Source: an uncultured Sphingomonadales bacterium (GTDB taxonomy: Bacteria > Pseudomonadota > Alphaproteobacteria > Sphingomonadales > Sphingomonadaceae). Taken from it: a stretch of DNA of 37,652 bases. The position numbers were made by a program, and so were the translations under genes. The stretch covers positions 1 to 37,652 of the forward strand of contig CALCBC010000002.1 of assembly GCA_937898525.1 (NCBI GenBank). Direction: 5' to 3'. The notes beneath the pieces are model-generated. The model was not told the origin of the DNA and did no database searches. It saw only the letters and a list, made by a program, of their open reading frames with translations. Positions 35,745 to 37,652 of this stretch are shown piece after piece. Position 1 is the first letter of the stretch. Each line of letters opens with the position of its first letter.

Positions 35745-35933
35745 ATGCTCATCCGAAAGATCGAAGTCTTCCTGCGCCGCACCGGGATGCCCGCGACGAA
35801 GTTCGGCCGCCTCGCCACGCGCGATCCGCGTTTCGTGCTCGACCTGCGCAATGGCCGCGAGCCGCGAGCCCAGACCGAAAGACGGGTGGAACATTTCATG
35901 AACACTTATGCCGAGGACCGCCATGCCGTATGA
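35745..35933 (+). CDS. Small conserved protein, HTH-like
   Basis: A 62-residue basic protein, LIRKIEVFLRRTGMPATKFG then RLATRDPRFVLDLRNGREPR and a helical tail. The pattern (helix, T.FGR.A..DPR.V.DLR.GREPR) resembles small proteins I recall as conserved in alphaproteobacteria, and suggests a compact helix-turn-helix. GGAGGA lies just upstream of the ATG. It overlaps the next gene by 11 bases. Its place opposite an S24 repressor is like that of a phage-type regulatory pair, but no phage genes are nearby. Function unknown. Confidence 0.75.
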   Translation: MLIRKIEVFLRRTGMPATKFGRLATRDPRFVLDLRNGREPRAQTERRVEHFMNTYAEDRHAV

Positions 35934-36276
35934 GCCCCTGCTGACCTGTCCGCCCGTCCGTCCGCGGCGCGGCACTACCGACGAGTTGCGCGATGCGCTG
36001 CTCGAACTGGCGCAAGGCCGGGCGACGATCGTCGAACACGGCGAGAAGCCGTGGGCCAGCATCACCTTCACGGGCTCGCGCCACCGGCTCGAACTGGGGT
36101 TCGAGGGGGCCGAGGCGGTCGAGGCCGGCGAGCTGTTCGTCGCGCTGCTTGCCGAGCACGAGTTTGCCATTCCGGGCCAGCTCGTCGCCGATGCGACGGT
36201 GACCGACGTCGACCACCGGCTCGATCCGCCGCTGATGCGGGTGCACTGCGAGCTGCTGCTGCTGGAGGACGCCTAG
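35923..36276 (+). CDS. Conserved hypothetical protein (117 residues)
   Basis: A 117-residue soluble acidic protein. It has TDELRDALLELAQGRATIV, EHGEKPWASITFTGSRHRLEL, FEGAEAVEAGELFVALLAEHE, and FAIPGQLVADATVTDVDHR, ending in CELLLLEDA. I recognise this as a family seen in sphingomonads but know no function. Start ATG 35923 follows GAGGA and overlaps the 62-residue gene, so the two are coupled. No signal peptide. Confidence 0.8.
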   Translation: MPYEPLLTCPPVRPRRGTTDELRDALLELAQGRATIVEHGEKPWASITFTGSRHRLELGFEGAEAVEAGELFVALLAEHEFAIPGQLVADATVTDVDHRLDPPLMRVHCELLLLEDA

Positions 36277-36617
36277 CCGATGGCGAGGGCGAAGTCTAAG
36301 ACCATTCGAGATGATCGCCCACGCCGGTTGTTCGTTCCGAACTTCCCTCGCCCTTCCTCCCGACCGTCATCCCGAACTTGTTTCGGGAGCCATCGGGCAG
36401 CCGGAGCCGGCTCGGACCATACTGCGCTGATCACGCAGCACGGTTGCGCGATCCTGCCTCCGAGGATGTGCTTCAAACCGATATCTCTGCGCTTGTAGAT
36501 GAATGGGTCCCGAAACAAGTTCGGGATGACGAAAAGGAGAAGTCAGGCTCGGGGTCCGCGATTTCTGCCCACGTCGCTGTCGGGAGGGCAGACCTTGCAG
36601 GCCGCACCACCCCCGTC
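36277..36617. other. 341-base gap with repeat pair, no gene
   Basis: The gap between the 117-residue gene and the aldehyde dehydrogenase is occupied mostly by an inverted REP pair (36364-36531). Short frames here are made of repeat sequence and have no ribosome sites. I see no RNA gene. Confidence 0.6.
36364..36531. repeat. Inverted REP pair, GTCATCCCGAAC family
   Basis: GTCATCCCGAACTTGTTTCG at 36366-36385 and its complement CGAAACAAGTTCGGGATGAC at 36511-36530. Outer ends are CCG and CGG, and the inner edges are GGAGCCA and TGGGTCC. The 110-base middle is not repeated elsewhere in the window. A single copy of the same unit lies at 22920. Confidence 0.85.
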
Positions 36618-37652
36618 TCACACCCGCCGGATCACCAGGTTCCTGATCTCGGTCATGTCCTCGATCGCGAAGCGCACGCCCTCGCGGCCGAGCCCCGAAT
36701 CCTTGACCCCGCCGTAGGGCATGTTGTCGACGCGGTAGCTCGAGACGTCGTTGACCACCACACCGCCGACCTCGAGCCGGTCCCACGCTTCGAGCACCTT
36801 GTGGATGTCGCGCGTGAAGATGCCCGCCTGGAGCCCGAACTTGCTGTCGTTGACCACTTCGAGCGCCTCGTCCCACTCGCTGAAGCGGATCAGGTTCGCG
36901 AGCGGGCCGAACGCCTCCTCCCGGTTGGCCGCGCAGACCCTGGGCACATTCTCGAGCAGCGTCGCCTCGAGCATCGCCCCCTCGAGCCCGCCGCCGGTGA
37001 GCAGCGTCGCGCCGGCGGCGACCGCCTCGTCGATCCACCCCTTGAGGCGCCTTGCCTCCTTCTCCGAGATCATCGGCCCGATGAACGTCTCGCGATCGTG
37101 CGGATTGCCGGCGACGAGCGTCTTGGTCTTCGCCACCAGCATGTCGCGGAAGCGGTCGTAGACGCTGTCGTGGACCAGGATCCGCTGCACCCCGATGCAG
37201 CTCTGCCCCGACTGATAGAACGCGCCGAACACGATCCGTTCGAGCGCGTGGTCGAGGTCGGCATCGGCATCGACAATCACCGCCGCGTTGCCCCCGAGCT
37301 CGAGCACGACCTTCTTCTTCCCCGCCCTGGCCTTGAGCGCCCAGCCGACCGCCGGCGAGCCGGTGAACGAGAGCAGCTTGAGCCGCTCGTCCTCGGTGAA
37401 CATGTCGGCGCCCTCGCGGTGCGCAGGCAGGATCGAGAACGCGCCCTCGGGCAGCACGTCGCACTCGGCGAGCACCTCGCCCATGATCAGCGCGCCGAGC
37501 GGAGTCAGGCTCGCCGGCTTCATCACGAACGGGCAGCCGACCGCTATCGCCGGGGCGATCTTGTGCGCGGCGAGGTTGAGCGGGAAGTTGAACGGGCTGA
37601 TGAAGCTGCACGGCCCGATCGGCACGCGCTTCCAGATGCCCATGTAGCCCTT
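36618..37652 (-). CDS. Aldehyde dehydrogenase (partial, N-terminus beyond right edge)
   Basis: The last 344 residues of an NAD(P)-dependent aldehyde dehydrogenase; about 130 N-terminal residues are missing. The coenzyme and catalytic regions are present: PIGPCSFISPFNFPLNLAAH, KPASLTPLGA, SFTGSPAVGWALKARAG, the catalytic Glu in VLELGGNAAVIVDADADL, and the catalytic Cys in YQSGQSCIGVQR (codon near 37198). EEAFGPLANLIRF and MPYGGVKDSGLGREG are typical. Subfamily and substrate cannot be fixed; small hydroxy- or semialdehydes are possible. The frame is open to the window edge. It ends in RNLVIRRV with no terminator seen beyond the REP pair. Confidence 0.92.
   Translation of the reverse strand, partial: KGYMGIWKRVPIGPCSFISPFNFPLNLAAHKIAPAIAVGCPFVMKPASLTPLGALIMGEVLAECDVLPEGAFSILPAHREGADMFTEDERLKLLSFTGSPAVGWALKARAGKKKVVLELGGNAAVIVDADADLDHALERIVFGAFYQSGQSCIGVQRILVHDSVYDRFRDMLVAKTKTLVAGNPHDRETFIGPMISEKEARRLKGWIDEAVAAGATLLTGGGLEGAMLEATLLENVPRVCAANREEAFGPLANLIRFSEWDEALEVVNDSKFGLQAGIFTRDIHKVLEAWDRLEVGGVVVNDVSSYRVDNMPYGGVKDSGLGREGVRFAIEDMTEIRNLVIRRV

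Noticed and set aside
36280..36498. Small frame directly after the 117-residue gene
   Set aside because: Most of it is REP sequence and it has no recognisable product.

Overview
The window is a GC-rich (roughly 70%) chromosomal segment of an alphaproteobacterium, most probably a member of the Sphingomonadales. The pointers are a class I lysyl-tRNA synthetase, a GTTC-N7-GTTC SOS box in front of uvrA, the operon rpmF-plsX-fabH-ihfA-merR, an RcnB-family protein, and several palindromic repeat families of the kind scattered through sphingomonad genomes. Order-level placement is inference, since no search was possible. I see no rRNA, tRNA, CRISPR array, transposase or integrase.

Layout. 1-5549: uvrA (leftward, cut by the left edge), ettA, and a LacI-type sensor protein lacking a DNA-binding domain. 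5763-8834: an RcnB-like repeat protein, then three tandem prolyl-4-hydroxylase-type dioxygenases. 8836-10461: lysK. 10706-18255: a same-strand block of five genes, four with export signals (G8-domain beta-helix protein, DUF8021-like protein, MoaF-like protein, Tat-exported small protein, tannase-family lipoprotein), which looks like an accessory module. 18423-24362: a Pro/Ala-rich membrane protein, a DinG/YoaA-type helicase, a SixA-like phosphatase and asd. 24443-29478: a serine beta-lactamase-like hydrolase, then merR, ihfA, fabH, plsX and rpmF on the minus strand. 29665-34648: a CE2-type SGNH esterase, the stub of a ferric-reductase-like gene, a zinc alcohol dehydrogenase, a DUF4262 protein, a metallo-beta-lactamase-fold hydrolase and a secreted double SnoaL protein. 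35008-37652: an S24 repressor facing a two-gene unit of small conserved proteins, then an aldehyde dehydrogenase cut by the right edge.

How the genes work together. Housekeeping roles cover DNA repair (uvrA, helicase), translation (ettA, lysK, rpmF), lipid synthesis (plsX, fabH), lysine/threonine/methionine synthesis (asd) and nucleoid structure (ihfA). The five-gene block could act on plant polysaccharide or polyphenol esters outside the cytoplasm, with the CE2 esterase and the dehydrogenases as possible partners elsewhere in the window; this is a hypothesis.

The most striking feature is the spread of palindromic repeats into genes. One inverted pair lies in frame inside uvrA, another palindrome lies in frame inside lysK, and a third family supplies the sequence containing the asd stop codon. 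Other copies sit in the gaps at 18318, 22920, 26320, 33541 and 36364-36531.
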